From assembly GCF_002005305.1 (NCBI RefSeq), contig NZ_CP014782.1:2976001-3040000 (forward strand): DNA of 64,000 nt. The letters run 5' to 3'. This document shows positions 17,011-24,118 of the stretch, piece after piece (within the stretch, counting starts at the first letter, position 1; every line of letters begins with the position of its first letter). The DNA comes from Shewanella psychrophila. GTDB lineage: Bacteria > Pseudomonadota > Gammaproteobacteria > Enterobacterales > Shewanellaceae. The notes below the pieces were generated by a model. That model was given only the letters and a program-made list of their open reading frames with translations, did no database searches and was not told where the DNA came from. Made by a program: the position numbers and the translations under genes.

Positions 17011-17135
17011 TAACCTAACGCTTCCCAGCGAGGGTTATGTAGGTACTTCTTCGGGACGCTACAAGGTCGTCCCTGACAGCTTAACGAAAACATCCCTGTT
17101 TTCGATACCCTCAGCTGTATCTACACTGGGTTATT
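17011..17135 (+). repeat. Structured dispersed repeat, copy R2
   Basis: Second copy of the element. The inner hairpin is GAAAACA - TCCC - TGTTTTC (17086-17103), different in sequence from R1 but equally well paired around the same TCCC loop. The right arm ends in CAGCTGTATCTACACT, and the tail TTATTTATCTCTTCG is shared with R5. It is the most diverged copy in its left arm. Confidence 0.75.
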
Positions 17136-17289
17136 TATCTCTTCGGTTGGGGTTTTAAGTTTTATGGTTTGTATACAATGCCCTTCTGCCAACTAAAACT
17201 AAACTCTGATCCCCGTTAAAATCATGAAACAGAAGCCTTTTCTCATCAATTTAACTCAAATCGAACAGACAGCTTTTGATTTTGAGATT

Positions 17290-17412
17290 ACAAGTGTAGA
17301 TGCGGCTGTAGCCGTTGATGGCAGGGACGCCATCGTCGAGCTTACAGGGACGTACTTGCAGCCTGCTACAGAAGTATCTGCACATCCCTCGCCGGCAGGC
17401 GTTAGATAACAA
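17290..17412 (-). repeat. Structured dispersed repeat, copy R3 (minus orientation)
   Basis: Third copy, on the minus strand and therefore inverted relative to R2, which lies 155 bp away. Inner hairpin GATGGC - 6 nt - GCCATC at 17317-17334; outer arms CTGTAGC and GCTACAG pair perfectly. It starts on the minus strand with TTGTTATCTAACGCCTGCC and is followed by AAAATCAAAAGCTGT (17264-17281), also found after R4. It lies downstream of xerD in the same direction. The short frames that cross it are repeat-derived. Confidence 0.85.
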
Positions 17413-17529
17413 AACCATTTCGGCATATGGTAAATTGCCAAATACCAAAGTAAGCCAAATGAAACCAATCTAAGAAGATACTTCAAACTTGCTATCAGAC
17501 AAGCCAACCTTTAGCTAGGGGGCTTAGGG

Positions 17530-18447
17530 CTACCCCCTAGGGTGATGCTCTGTGTGTAACTGACTAAGCCTAGCTTTCGCCACATGGGTGTAAATCTGTG
17601 TGGTCGACAGATCGCTGTGTCCCAGTAGCAACTGCACCACGCGTAAATCGGCGCCATGGTTAAGTAGGTGTGTCGCAAACGCATGCCTTAGAGTATGGGG
17701 CGAAATGTGTGTCGCGATTCCGGCTCTAAGCGCATAGAGTTTTATTCTATGCCAGAAGGTCTGCCTGGTCATCATCTGGCCACGTTTAGAGGGAAATAAC
17801 ACATCACTGAGCTTACCTTTTAGCAATTCTGCTCTGGCTCCCTGAAGATAGTGTTCAACTTCGTTGACTGCAAGCTCTCCCAGGGGCACTAGTCTCTCCT
17901 TGCCCCCTTTCCCCACGACCCTCACCAGACCCTGCCTGAGACTGAGTTGCTCCATAGTCAGACTCACTAGCTCAGTGACACGCAGCCCAGTAGCATAAAG
18001 AAGCTCCAACATGGCCCTGTCACGGCATTCGATGGGATCTTGTACTTCTGGTTCATTCAGCAACATATCGACATCGGCCTCGCTGAGTGAATCTGGCAGT
18101 TTACGTGCTAACTTAGGCGACTTTATCTGGGCAATAGGATCTACTTCAATCAGCTTTTTAAGCAACAAGAAACCATAAAAACGCCTCAGGCTACTCATCA
18201 AACGAGCACTACTGGTACGAGCGAAACCTTTATCGAATCTCACATCCAGATAATCACGGATCGATTCTTGAGATACCTGAACTAACTCGGCCCCCGATGT
18301 CTGAATATAACGATCGAAATGACGCAAATCGGTTCGATAGGCAGAAAGCGTATTATCACTCAGCCCGCGGCTCGACCACAGGTCATCCAGGAATGAATCG
18401 ATAAGCGGGTCGGGTTGATATTTTTTAGATTCAGCAGGCTCAGCCAA
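17530..18447 (-). CDS. xerD: Site-specific tyrosine recombinase XerD
   Basis: A 305-residue recombinase that, with XerC, resolves chromosome dimers at dif under FtsK control. The N-terminal SAM-like DNA-binding domain (about residues 10-95) precedes the catalytic domain, where the tyrosine-recombinase residues are all visible: Arg in ATGLRVTEL, His-x-x-Arg in HTLRHAFATHLL, His in LGHSDLST and the nucleophile Tyr in TQIYTHV. I prefer a TTG start at 18447, since AGGAG lies 8 nt upstream; a GTG at 18456 would overlap that ribosome binding site. It heads the xerD-dsbC-recJ group. Confidence 0.95.
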   Translation of the reverse strand: MAEPAESKKYQPDPLIDSFLDDLWSSRGLSDNTLSAYRTDLRHFDRYIQTSGAELVQVSQESIRDYLDVRFDKGFARTSSARLMSSLRRFYGFLLLKKLIEVDPIAQIKSPKLARKLPDSLSEADVDMLLNEPEVQDPIECRDRAMLELLYATGLRVTELVSLTMEQLSLRQGLVRVVGKGGKERLVPLGELAVNEVEHYLQGARAELLKGKLSDVLFPSKRGQMMTRQTFWHRIKLYALRAGIATHISPHTLRHAFATHLLNHGADLRVVQLLLGHSDLSTTQIYTHVAKARLSQLHTEHHPRG

Positions 18448-18471
18448 GCTAATCACTCCTTTGAGGCATTA

Positions 18472-18501
18472 AAAAAGCGCGTTCTCATCGAGACCGCGCT
18501 T
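18472..18501 (-). terminator. brnQ terminator
   Basis: Stem AAGCGCG/CGCGCTT followed on the minus strand by T residues, about 45 bp past the brnQ stop and just upstream of xerD. Confidence 0.8.
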
Positions 18502-18547
18502 AGTATTCTATGACATCTTCAGCAAATTAACAGAGTGGTATAGCGGC

Positions 18548-19894
18548 TTATCCCAATACAGGCTCAGCTTTACTCTTCTTGATAAATAAACACGCCATAA
18601 TTGTCAGACCCGTCGGCAGCAACCAGGCCATACCTTCATTGTGCATTGGCATGAAATCCACCCAACTCATGTCGATACCAGCAGCTTTAAGGCCATCGAT
18701 AATACCAAACACCAAAGCGACGCTGAGCACGATACGATGAGAAAGCTCAGGCATGGCAAACTTATCCGTTAAGAAAGTCACTGCAACCAGCGCTATTGCA
18801 ACAGGATAGATGGTGTAAAGCACTGGCACACTGATGCTGATTAATTGTGAAAGGCCAACGTTTGCCACAGTGGCACAGGCCAGACTCATGATAACTACAA
18901 ATAGCTTGTAGGAGATACGTGGGAACAGTTCATTGAAGAACTCGGCACAGGCCGTTACCAAGCCAATAACCGTAGTTAAACAGGCTAACGTGACCACGGC
19001 TGCCAACAACATCTGCCCTAGGCTGCCAAACTCATGGTTCACATAGTTAGTTAAGATCATCCCGCCATTGTCTGCACCTTTGGCGAGTTCACCGGCAGAG
19101 GCACCAAGATAAAAAAGAGAAATATAAACGAATGCCAGGCCGGCTGCGGCAATCAAAGCGGCTCTAATCAGGTATTTAGTCTGATCTTTACTGTCATTCA
19201 CCCCTTTTCGACGGAGAATATCGATAATCAACATGCCGAAGATGAGCGAGGCCAAGGTATCCATGGTGTTATAACCTTCCAATATACCTTTGGTCAGCGG
19301 GTTAGTTTGATAATCACCCACTGCTTGACCGACCTCAGAACCCGGCAACACCATGACTGAGATGGCTAAACCTACTAGAAGAAAAATCATGATAGGCGTA
19401 AGTATTTTACCTACACTGTCGAGTAACTTCCCAGGGTACAGCGCCAGTAGCATGGCCGCACCGAAGAAGATAATTGTATAAATAAGTTGGGATACATTAA
19501 GCGCAATGCCAGCAATCATAAATGAAGCATGACTGTCGGCGAGGAAAGGTTTAAAGCCCATTTCATAAGCCACTAAACCCGCTCGAGGGGCCGCGAAAGC
19601 AGGACCTATTACGATATAGATGGCGATTGCAAATATAGTGGCGGCAAGTGGTGGCAATAAGCCCATCACCTTACCATTCGCCTTAGCAACGGCAATCAGG
19701 GTGATCAGGGGCAAAGTGACTGCCGTGATCAAGAAGCCAATCATGGCTAAGGTCATATTTTCACCGGCGAGGTAACCTGCCAATGGCGGAAAAATAAGAT
19801 TTCCAGCGCCCAAGAAGAACGCGAAAGTCATAAAGCCTAACCCTAAGGTATCAGCCATGCTCATTTGTTTGTTTTGCACTTTTTGCCCCATCAT
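18548..19894 (-). CDS. brnQ: Branched-chain amino acid carrier BrnQ
   Basis: A 448-residue polytopic inner-membrane protein of the LIVCS family, which takes up leucine, isoleucine and valine with Na+ or H+. About twelve hydrophobic segments are seen. The N-terminal signature GFMTFAFFLGAGNLIFPP and the following GYLAGENM are diagnostic of BrnQ. The frame opens at 19894 with two Met codons; an internal Met at residue 11 (MSMADTLG) is an alternative. It is a single-gene unit with its own terminator, and its promoter region carries a TyrR-like box. Confidence 0.93.
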   Translation of the reverse strand: MMGQKVQNKQMSMADTLGLGFMTFAFFLGAGNLIFPPLAGYLAGENMTLAMIGFLITAVTLPLITLIAVAKANGKVMGLLPPLAATIFAIAIYIVIGPAFAAPRAGLVAYEMGFKPFLADSHASFMIAGIALNVSQLIYTIIFFGAAMLLALYPGKLLDSVGKILTPIMIFLLVGLAISVMVLPGSEVGQAVGDYQTNPLTKGILEGYNTMDTLASLIFGMLIIDILRRKGVNDSKDQTKYLIRAALIAAAGLAFVYISLFYLGASAGELAKGADNGGMILTNYVNHEFGSLGQMLLAAVVTLACLTTVIGLVTACAEFFNELFPRISYKLFVVIMSLACATVANVGLSQLISISVPVLYTIYPVAIALVAVTFLTDKFAMPELSHRIVLSVALVFGIIDGLKAAGIDMSWVDFMPMHNEGMAWLLPTGLTIMACLFIKKSKAEPVLG

Positions 19895-19954
19895 CTTTTA
19901 TTATTTTGTAACGATCTCAATTTATTAGGCCAATCACAGACTCTGTAAATGGAG

Positions 19955-19982
19955 ATTATATTTGTGTAAACTTATTATTACA
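19955..19982 (-). promoter_or_regulatory. Candidate brnQ promoter with TyrR-like box
   Basis: On the minus strand a TATAAT (plus-strand 19955-19960) lies about 60 bp before the brnQ start. Just upstream of it, 19965-19982 reads TGTAAA - CTTATT - ATTACA, matching the TyrR box TGTAAA-N6-TTTACA at 11 of 12 positions. A regulator bound there would cover the -35 region. Control by TyrR is inferred from this match only. Confidence 0.45.
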
Positions 19983-20365
19983 CGAGTCCATGGTCAATTC
20001 GGCCAATACTTGGCGAGTTTATGAACAGAAGCGGGAGTAGCTGACGCTAACATTACTAAAAACTGGCTTGCCTAGCCTGAAAAAACGCCTAAAGTCCTAT
20101 TCCAGAGGCATACTATTATCAAATACAGCATAAATTGACAAGGAACCTACTCAAATCAGGAACGATCGGCACCAAAAATACAACAAAAGCACAACACACC
20201 ATTAAACAAGCTCACAGGGCAACAGCATCCAACATCTAAAACGAGTTGACACAACAAACCAGTAACAAAATAAAACTGCCCCTTATGTGAAAGCAATTAA
20301 CCTATCCCAGCCGATGGAGTACAATCCGGCCACCTAACTTTTCATTTCAGAACAGATCAGACCCG
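19983..20365. other. Intergenic region before trmN6
   Basis: About 380 bp rich in A and C with many ACAACA-type triplets. It should hold the trmN6 promoter. I see no gene, hairpin terminator or repeat element here. Confidence 0.5.
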
Positions 20366-21097
20366 ATGCCATTTACCTTCAAGCAATTTCATATAGATGA
20401 CCATAACTGTGGCATGCCTGTTAGCACAGATGGCGTGATTCTCGGGGCCTGGGCACCTCTGACTCAAGCTAATAACATTCTCGATATAGGCGCGGGAAGC
20501 GGATTACTAAGCTTGATGGCCGCTCAACGAAGTGAAGGGGTGATCACCGCGATCGAACTAGATGAAACCGCAGCATCAGCTTGTGAGAACAATTTTCAGG
20601 CCTCTAACTGGGCTGAGAGGTTGACAGTAGAGCAGTGTGCGATTCAGGACTTTGCCCAACAGCATCTGGATACTCAAGAAAAATTTGATCATATCATCTG
20701 TAATCCTCCCTACTTCAAAGGCGGAACCCAATCTCAGAATCAACTTAGGGCAAAAGCCAGACATACCGATACTTTAGATTTTTCATGTTTGATAAAAGCG
20801 ATAACTCGTCTCTTGGCAGTCGATGGCAGCGCTAGCCTCATCCTCCCAAGTCAAAGTATGCCTAAGTTTCAGGATGAACTTGCAGGCTCATCTCTCATCA
20901 TAACCCGAGTCATGGATATTGCAGACTCGGCAGTCAAACAGCCTCACAGACACGTGTTTACTTTAGGTCATAGGCAAAATTCTCAACTTGAGCAGAGCAA
21001 TCGAATCGACACTAGTCACTTCTGTATCAAGGAACATGATGGCAGTTACACCCAAGAGATGATCGCCCTCATCACAGGTTTTTATCTCAAGTACTAG
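20366..21097 (+). CDS. trmN6: tRNA1(Val) (adenine37-N6)-methyltransferase
   Basis: A 243-residue SAM-dependent methyltransferase, the same length as E. coli YfiC/TrmN6, which methylates A37 of the valine tRNA with the UAC-type anticodon. The SAM loop DIGAGSGLLSLMAAQ (about residues 39-53) and the N6-adenine catalytic motif NPPYF (about 113-117) are intact. The opening FTFKQFHIDDHNCGMPVSTDGVILGAW matches the family start. It lies just upstream of srmB on the same strand with a 106-bp gap that carries a promoter, so they are probably separate units. Confidence 0.93.
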   Translation: MPFTFKQFHIDDHNCGMPVSTDGVILGAWAPLTQANNILDIGAGSGLLSLMAAQRSEGVITAIELDETAASACENNFQASNWAERLTVEQCAIQDFAQQHLDTQEKFDHIICNPPYFKGGTQSQNQLRAKARHTDTLDFSCLIKAITRLLAVDGSASLILPSQSMPKFQDELAGSSLIITRVMDIADSAVKQPHRHVFTLGHRQNSQLEQSNRIDTSHFCIKEHDGSYTQEMIALITGFYLKY

Positions 21098-21166
21098 GCT
21101 TACTTCACGTCGAATTAATCTCCACAAGGGCTAATGATTTAGATGAAATACTAAGGTAGTTTGGTG

Positions 21167-21172
21167 TATAAT
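21167..21172 (+). promoter_or_regulatory. Predicted -10 box of srmB
   Basis: TATAAT at 21167-21172, 31 bp before the srmB ATG. It overlaps the first ATG of the longest frame (21171), which is one reason to reject that start. Confidence 0.5.
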
Positions 21173-21203
21173 GTGCGGCTATTATTTATTGAGAACGCTG
21201 CGC

Positions 21204-22430
21204 ATGCTATTTGAAGACTTCCTGCTTGATCCTATTTTACTAGAGTCATTAAAAGCCATGGGCCATAAAAAGCCTACCACGATACAGCAACAAACCATTC
21301 CATTGGCGATGGAGCAGAAAGACATTTTAGCTCGAGCACCCACAGGGACAGGCAAAACTGCCAGTTTCTTGTTGCCAGCGATCCAACATATCATAGACTT
21401 CCCTCGTCGCTTCGGCGGTCAGGCCCGTGTCCTCGTTTTGACACCGACTCGTGAACTTGCCAGCCAAATTCATCGCTATGCCTCGCATCTGTCCACAGGC
21501 CTAGATCTCGATATCAGCATCATCACTGGCGGCGTGCCTTACGGCCCACAAGAAGAAGCTCTGAAGAACAATGTCGATATCTTAGTCGCCACTCCAGGGC
21601 GTTTGATGGAATATCTAGATAAAGGCCACTTCAATGCCGAAGAGGTTGAAGTGCTAGTTATCGATGAAGCCGACAGAATGTTAGATATGGGTTTCTCCGC
21701 CGTAGTCGAAACCATAGCCATCGAATCCGTTGGTCGCAAACAGACCATGCTCTTCTCGGCCACATTAGAGGGCAGTGACGTGGGACGTTTCTCACACCAA
21801 TTGCTAACCGATCCAGTAAAAGTAGAGGCAGAAGCACCTCGCAGCGAGAAAGCCAAAATCCATCAATGGATCCATGTTGCCGACAATAAAGAACATAAAT
21901 TCGCAATGCTTTGCAGCATCCTCAAACAAGAAGATGTGAAACGAGCCATAGTATTTGTCAAAACCCGCGAAGGTGTAGCAAGCTTAGATGGTTTGCTACA
22001 GAGAGAAGGGATAGTCTGTAGCTTTATGCGTGGTGACATGGAGCAGAAACAGAGATTTCAGGCGTTGGGTCGCTTCACTAAAGGCGAGGTCAATGTCCTG
22101 TTAGCCACCGACGTTGCCGCCCGTGGTATTGACGTCGACGACATCACCCATGTGATCAACTTCGATATGCCAAGATCTGCTGATACCTATGTACACCGTA
22201 TTGGACGTACCGGCCGTGCAGGCGCTAAGGGCACAGCGATCTCCCTGGTCGAGGCTCACGATATCCGCGTTGTCGGTAAGATCGAACGTTACACGGACCA
22301 GCTTCTTAAGCGTAGATTCGTCAAAGGTCTTCGCCCTAAGAACAAGGAAGCTAAGCCACCGGGGAAAAACAAGGTTAAGCCGGGTGCTACTAAGACATAC
22401 AGTAAGAAAAATAAGAAGAAAAAGAAGTAA
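21204..22430 (+). CDS. srmB: DEAD-box ATP-dependent RNA helicase SrmB
   Basis: A 408-residue helicase that helps assemble the 50S ribosomal subunit. All core motifs are present: the Q motif near PTTIQQQTIP, Walker A APTGTGKT, PTRELA, VATPGRL, VIDEADRM, FSATLE, and the C-terminal HRIGRTGRAG. The tail is basic and ends in a lysine run (KKNKKKKK), as expected for an RNA-binding extension. I chose the ATG at 21204 because the conserved MLFEDFLLDPILLESL starts there and the upstream ATG falls in the promoter. A strong bidirectional-type terminator follows. Confidence 0.93.
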   Translation: MLFEDFLLDPILLESLKAMGHKKPTTIQQQTIPLAMEQKDILARAPTGTGKTASFLLPAIQHIIDFPRRFGGQARVLVLTPTRELASQIHRYASHLSTGLDLDISIITGGVPYGPQEEALKNNVDILVATPGRLMEYLDKGHFNAEEVEVLVIDEADRMLDMGFSAVVETIAIESVGRKQTMLFSATLEGSDVGRFSHQLLTDPVKVEAEAPRSEKAKIHQWIHVADNKEHKFAMLCSILKQEDVKRAIVFVKTREGVASLDGLLQREGIVCSFMRGDMEQKQRFQALGRFTKGEVNVLLATDVAARGIDVDDITHVINFDMPRSADTYVHRIGRTGRAGAKGTAISLVEAHDIRVVGKIERYTDQLLKRRFVKGLRPKNKEAKPPGKNKVKPGATKTYSKKNKKKKK

Positions 22431-22460
22431 CTTTTTCAGCTCATTTAATTCTTATTCATA

Positions 22461-22491
22461 AAAAAAGAGTCGCTAATCGCGGCTCTTTTTT
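22461..22491 (+). terminator. srmB terminator
   Basis: Stem AAAAAAGAG-CGC with its complement (one mismatch), followed by a run of T residues, 30 bp past the srmB stop. Confidence 0.85.
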
Positions 22492-22601
22492 TACATTTTT
22501 TTGTAGAGAAAAGATATGCCAGTAAAGCTAAGATAACGGCTACGCCTATTCGACTGACCCCGCCCTGTTAGTAAAAGCGAACTGTGTAGCGTCTTCTTTT
22601 C

Positions 22602-22667
22602 TGTAGGAGGGTGCTTCAGCCCCGAGGTTCATGGATTCATCCTCTCCCAGCTAAAGCCAGTCCTACT
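22602..22667. repeat. REP-like palindromic element
   Basis: A 66-bp imperfect palindrome: TGTAGGAGGGTGCTTCAGCC at one end and GCTAAAGCCAGTCCTAC at the other, with a CCGAGGTTC core. A second copy lies at 37620-37684. The arrangement and the TGTAGGA opening resemble REP elements of gammaproteobacteria. The rest of the 22492-22897 gap contains a CTAG cluster (22731-22756) and the efflux operon promoter. Confidence 0.75.
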
Positions 22668-22723
22668 GGCATCATAGCGAGCCACTAACCTAAGCGGCTT
22701 TCAACCTAAAAAAACGCTACGTC

Positions 22724-22760
22724 TTCTAACCTAGTTCCTAGACCTCTAGCAACTAGTGCC
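22724..22760. repeat. CTAG cluster with roughly 7-bp spacing
   Basis: CTAG starts at 22731, 22738, 22746 and 22753 (spacings 7, 8, 7). CTAGTT and AACTAG at the ends can pair as a hairpin. Confidence 0.5.
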
Positions 22761-22897
22761 TCCCTTCCTCTCTATATACCCGCTAAAACGCTAAGTAATT
22801 TATACATTTATTTTACAAAAACAGATTTATCCGACCTTAATACTCTGGTAATTTAAATAGTAGAAAAATTTCAGCAAGGAAAAGCGGGAAAATAATA

Positions 22898-24118
22898 ATG
22901 ATAAAAACAATCCTGAGAAGATCTTCTCCCCTATTGATTCTTTTAGTTTTCGGCGCCGCGGCAGCAATTCTCATCAGCACCAAGGAAGCACCAGAGCAGA
23001 AAGAAGATGAAGTACCTGTGCCCATCATAGATGTTATCCGTGTCGAACAAAAAACCGTATCTTTAAACTTACCCTCCTACGGTGTCGTCACTCCCAAGAA
23101 CAAAACCCAGCTTGTGACAGAAGTTCAAGGACGCATGCTGACCATAGCCCCTAATTTTGTCGCCGGTGGTGTCGTTAAAAGAGGCGAACAACTTGCCGTT
23201 ATCGAGCCTTCCGATTATGAAGCCGACCTGATGCAAGCTCAGGCCTCTCTAGCCCAAGCCGAAGCCGCACTGGAAGAAGAGGTCGCTCGAGGCGAAGTGG
23301 CTAAGAATGATTGGAAAGGATTCGATGGTGGCATTCCACCCGAGCTTGGTTTACGTCTTCCTCAACTGAAAAAAGAACAAGCCAACGTTAAATTCCAGCA
23401 GGCAGCACTGGCTCGCGCTCAGCGTAACCTTGAGAGAACCATCATTCGTGCACCTTTCGACGGCATCATCAAGTCAAGAAATGTCGATTTAGGTCAGTAC
23501 GTTACCTTAGGCACCAACTTAGGGGAACTCTACGATACCCGAATCGCCGAGATCCGTTTACCTCTTGCAAATAATGACCTCGCCTATCTGGAGTCCGTCG
23601 ATAACCCAGATACGCAAGTAACCCTAAGCGCATCTTTAGCCGGTAAAGATGTCACCTGGAATGGGACTATTGTGAGAAGCGAGGGTGTTATCGATGCCGA
23701 AAACCGCATGGTCTATCTGGTTGCCGAAATTCAAGATCCTTACCTGAGAAAAAACCGAACTGAGGGACAACTTCCCCTTAAATACGGCAGTTTCGTTACC
23801 GCCGTAATTAAAGGCCGTACCGTAGACGGTATTGTACAGTTGCCCCGCCACCTTGTGCGTAACGGTCATGTGGCCGTAGTATCCAGTGATAATGTTATTG
23901 AGATCCGTGAAGTCAATGTGGTCAGAACCGATATAGACAGTGTCTATATCAAGGACAGTCTGGCCGATGGAGAGCGTATCTCACTGACTAAACTCAATAA
24001 TATGTCTACCGGACAGGTCGTTAAAATCCTAGGTGAGATGAAAAAAATTGATATAGGAGTTGATGCTCCGGATCCACAGACCAAGGAGCAGCGACTCGCT
24101 AGCGCGGGTGAGCAATAA
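22898..24118 (+). CDS. RND efflux membrane fusion (periplasmic adaptor) protein
   Basis: A 406-residue adaptor of the HlyD/AcrA type that links an RND pump to an outer-membrane channel. Residues 10-28 form an uncleaved-type membrane anchor (LLILLVFGAAAAILIS) with no lipobox. Then come the barrel-sandwich (lipoyl) half, a short coiled-coil hairpin rich in Ala, Gln and Glu (about 105-165) and the second lipoyl half with RTIIRAPFDGIIKSRNVDLGQYV, which is diagnostic. The stop TAA overlaps the ATG of the pump gene by one base, showing an operon with coupled translation. No outer-membrane partner is encoded nearby, so it may share TolC. Confidence 0.92.
   Translation: MIKTILRRSSPLLILLVFGAAAAILISTKEAPEQKEDEVPVPIIDVIRVEQKTVSLNLPSYGVVTPKNKTQLVTEVQGRMLTIAPNFVAGGVVKRGEQLAVIEPSDYEADLMQAQASLAQAEAALEEEVARGEVAKNDWKGFDGGIPPELGLRLPQLKKEQANVKFQQAALARAQRNLERTIIRAPFDGIIKSRNVDLGQYVTLGTNLGELYDTRIAEIRLPLANNDLAYLESVDNPDTQVTLSASLAGKDVTWNGTIVRSEGVIDAENRMVYLVAEIQDPYLRKNRTEGQLPLKYGSFVTAVIKGRTVDGIVQLPRHLVRNGHVAVVSSDNVIEIREVNVVRTDIDSVYIKDSLADGERISLTKLNNMSTGQVVKILGEMKKIDIGVDAPDPQTKEQRLASAGEQ

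Noticed and set aside
17398..17412. Possible integron attC end (GCGTTAGAT) in the structured repeat
   Set aside because: Only one end fits GTTRRRY; no matching RYYYAAC end at the other side, no integrase gene, and the other copies do not keep the motif.
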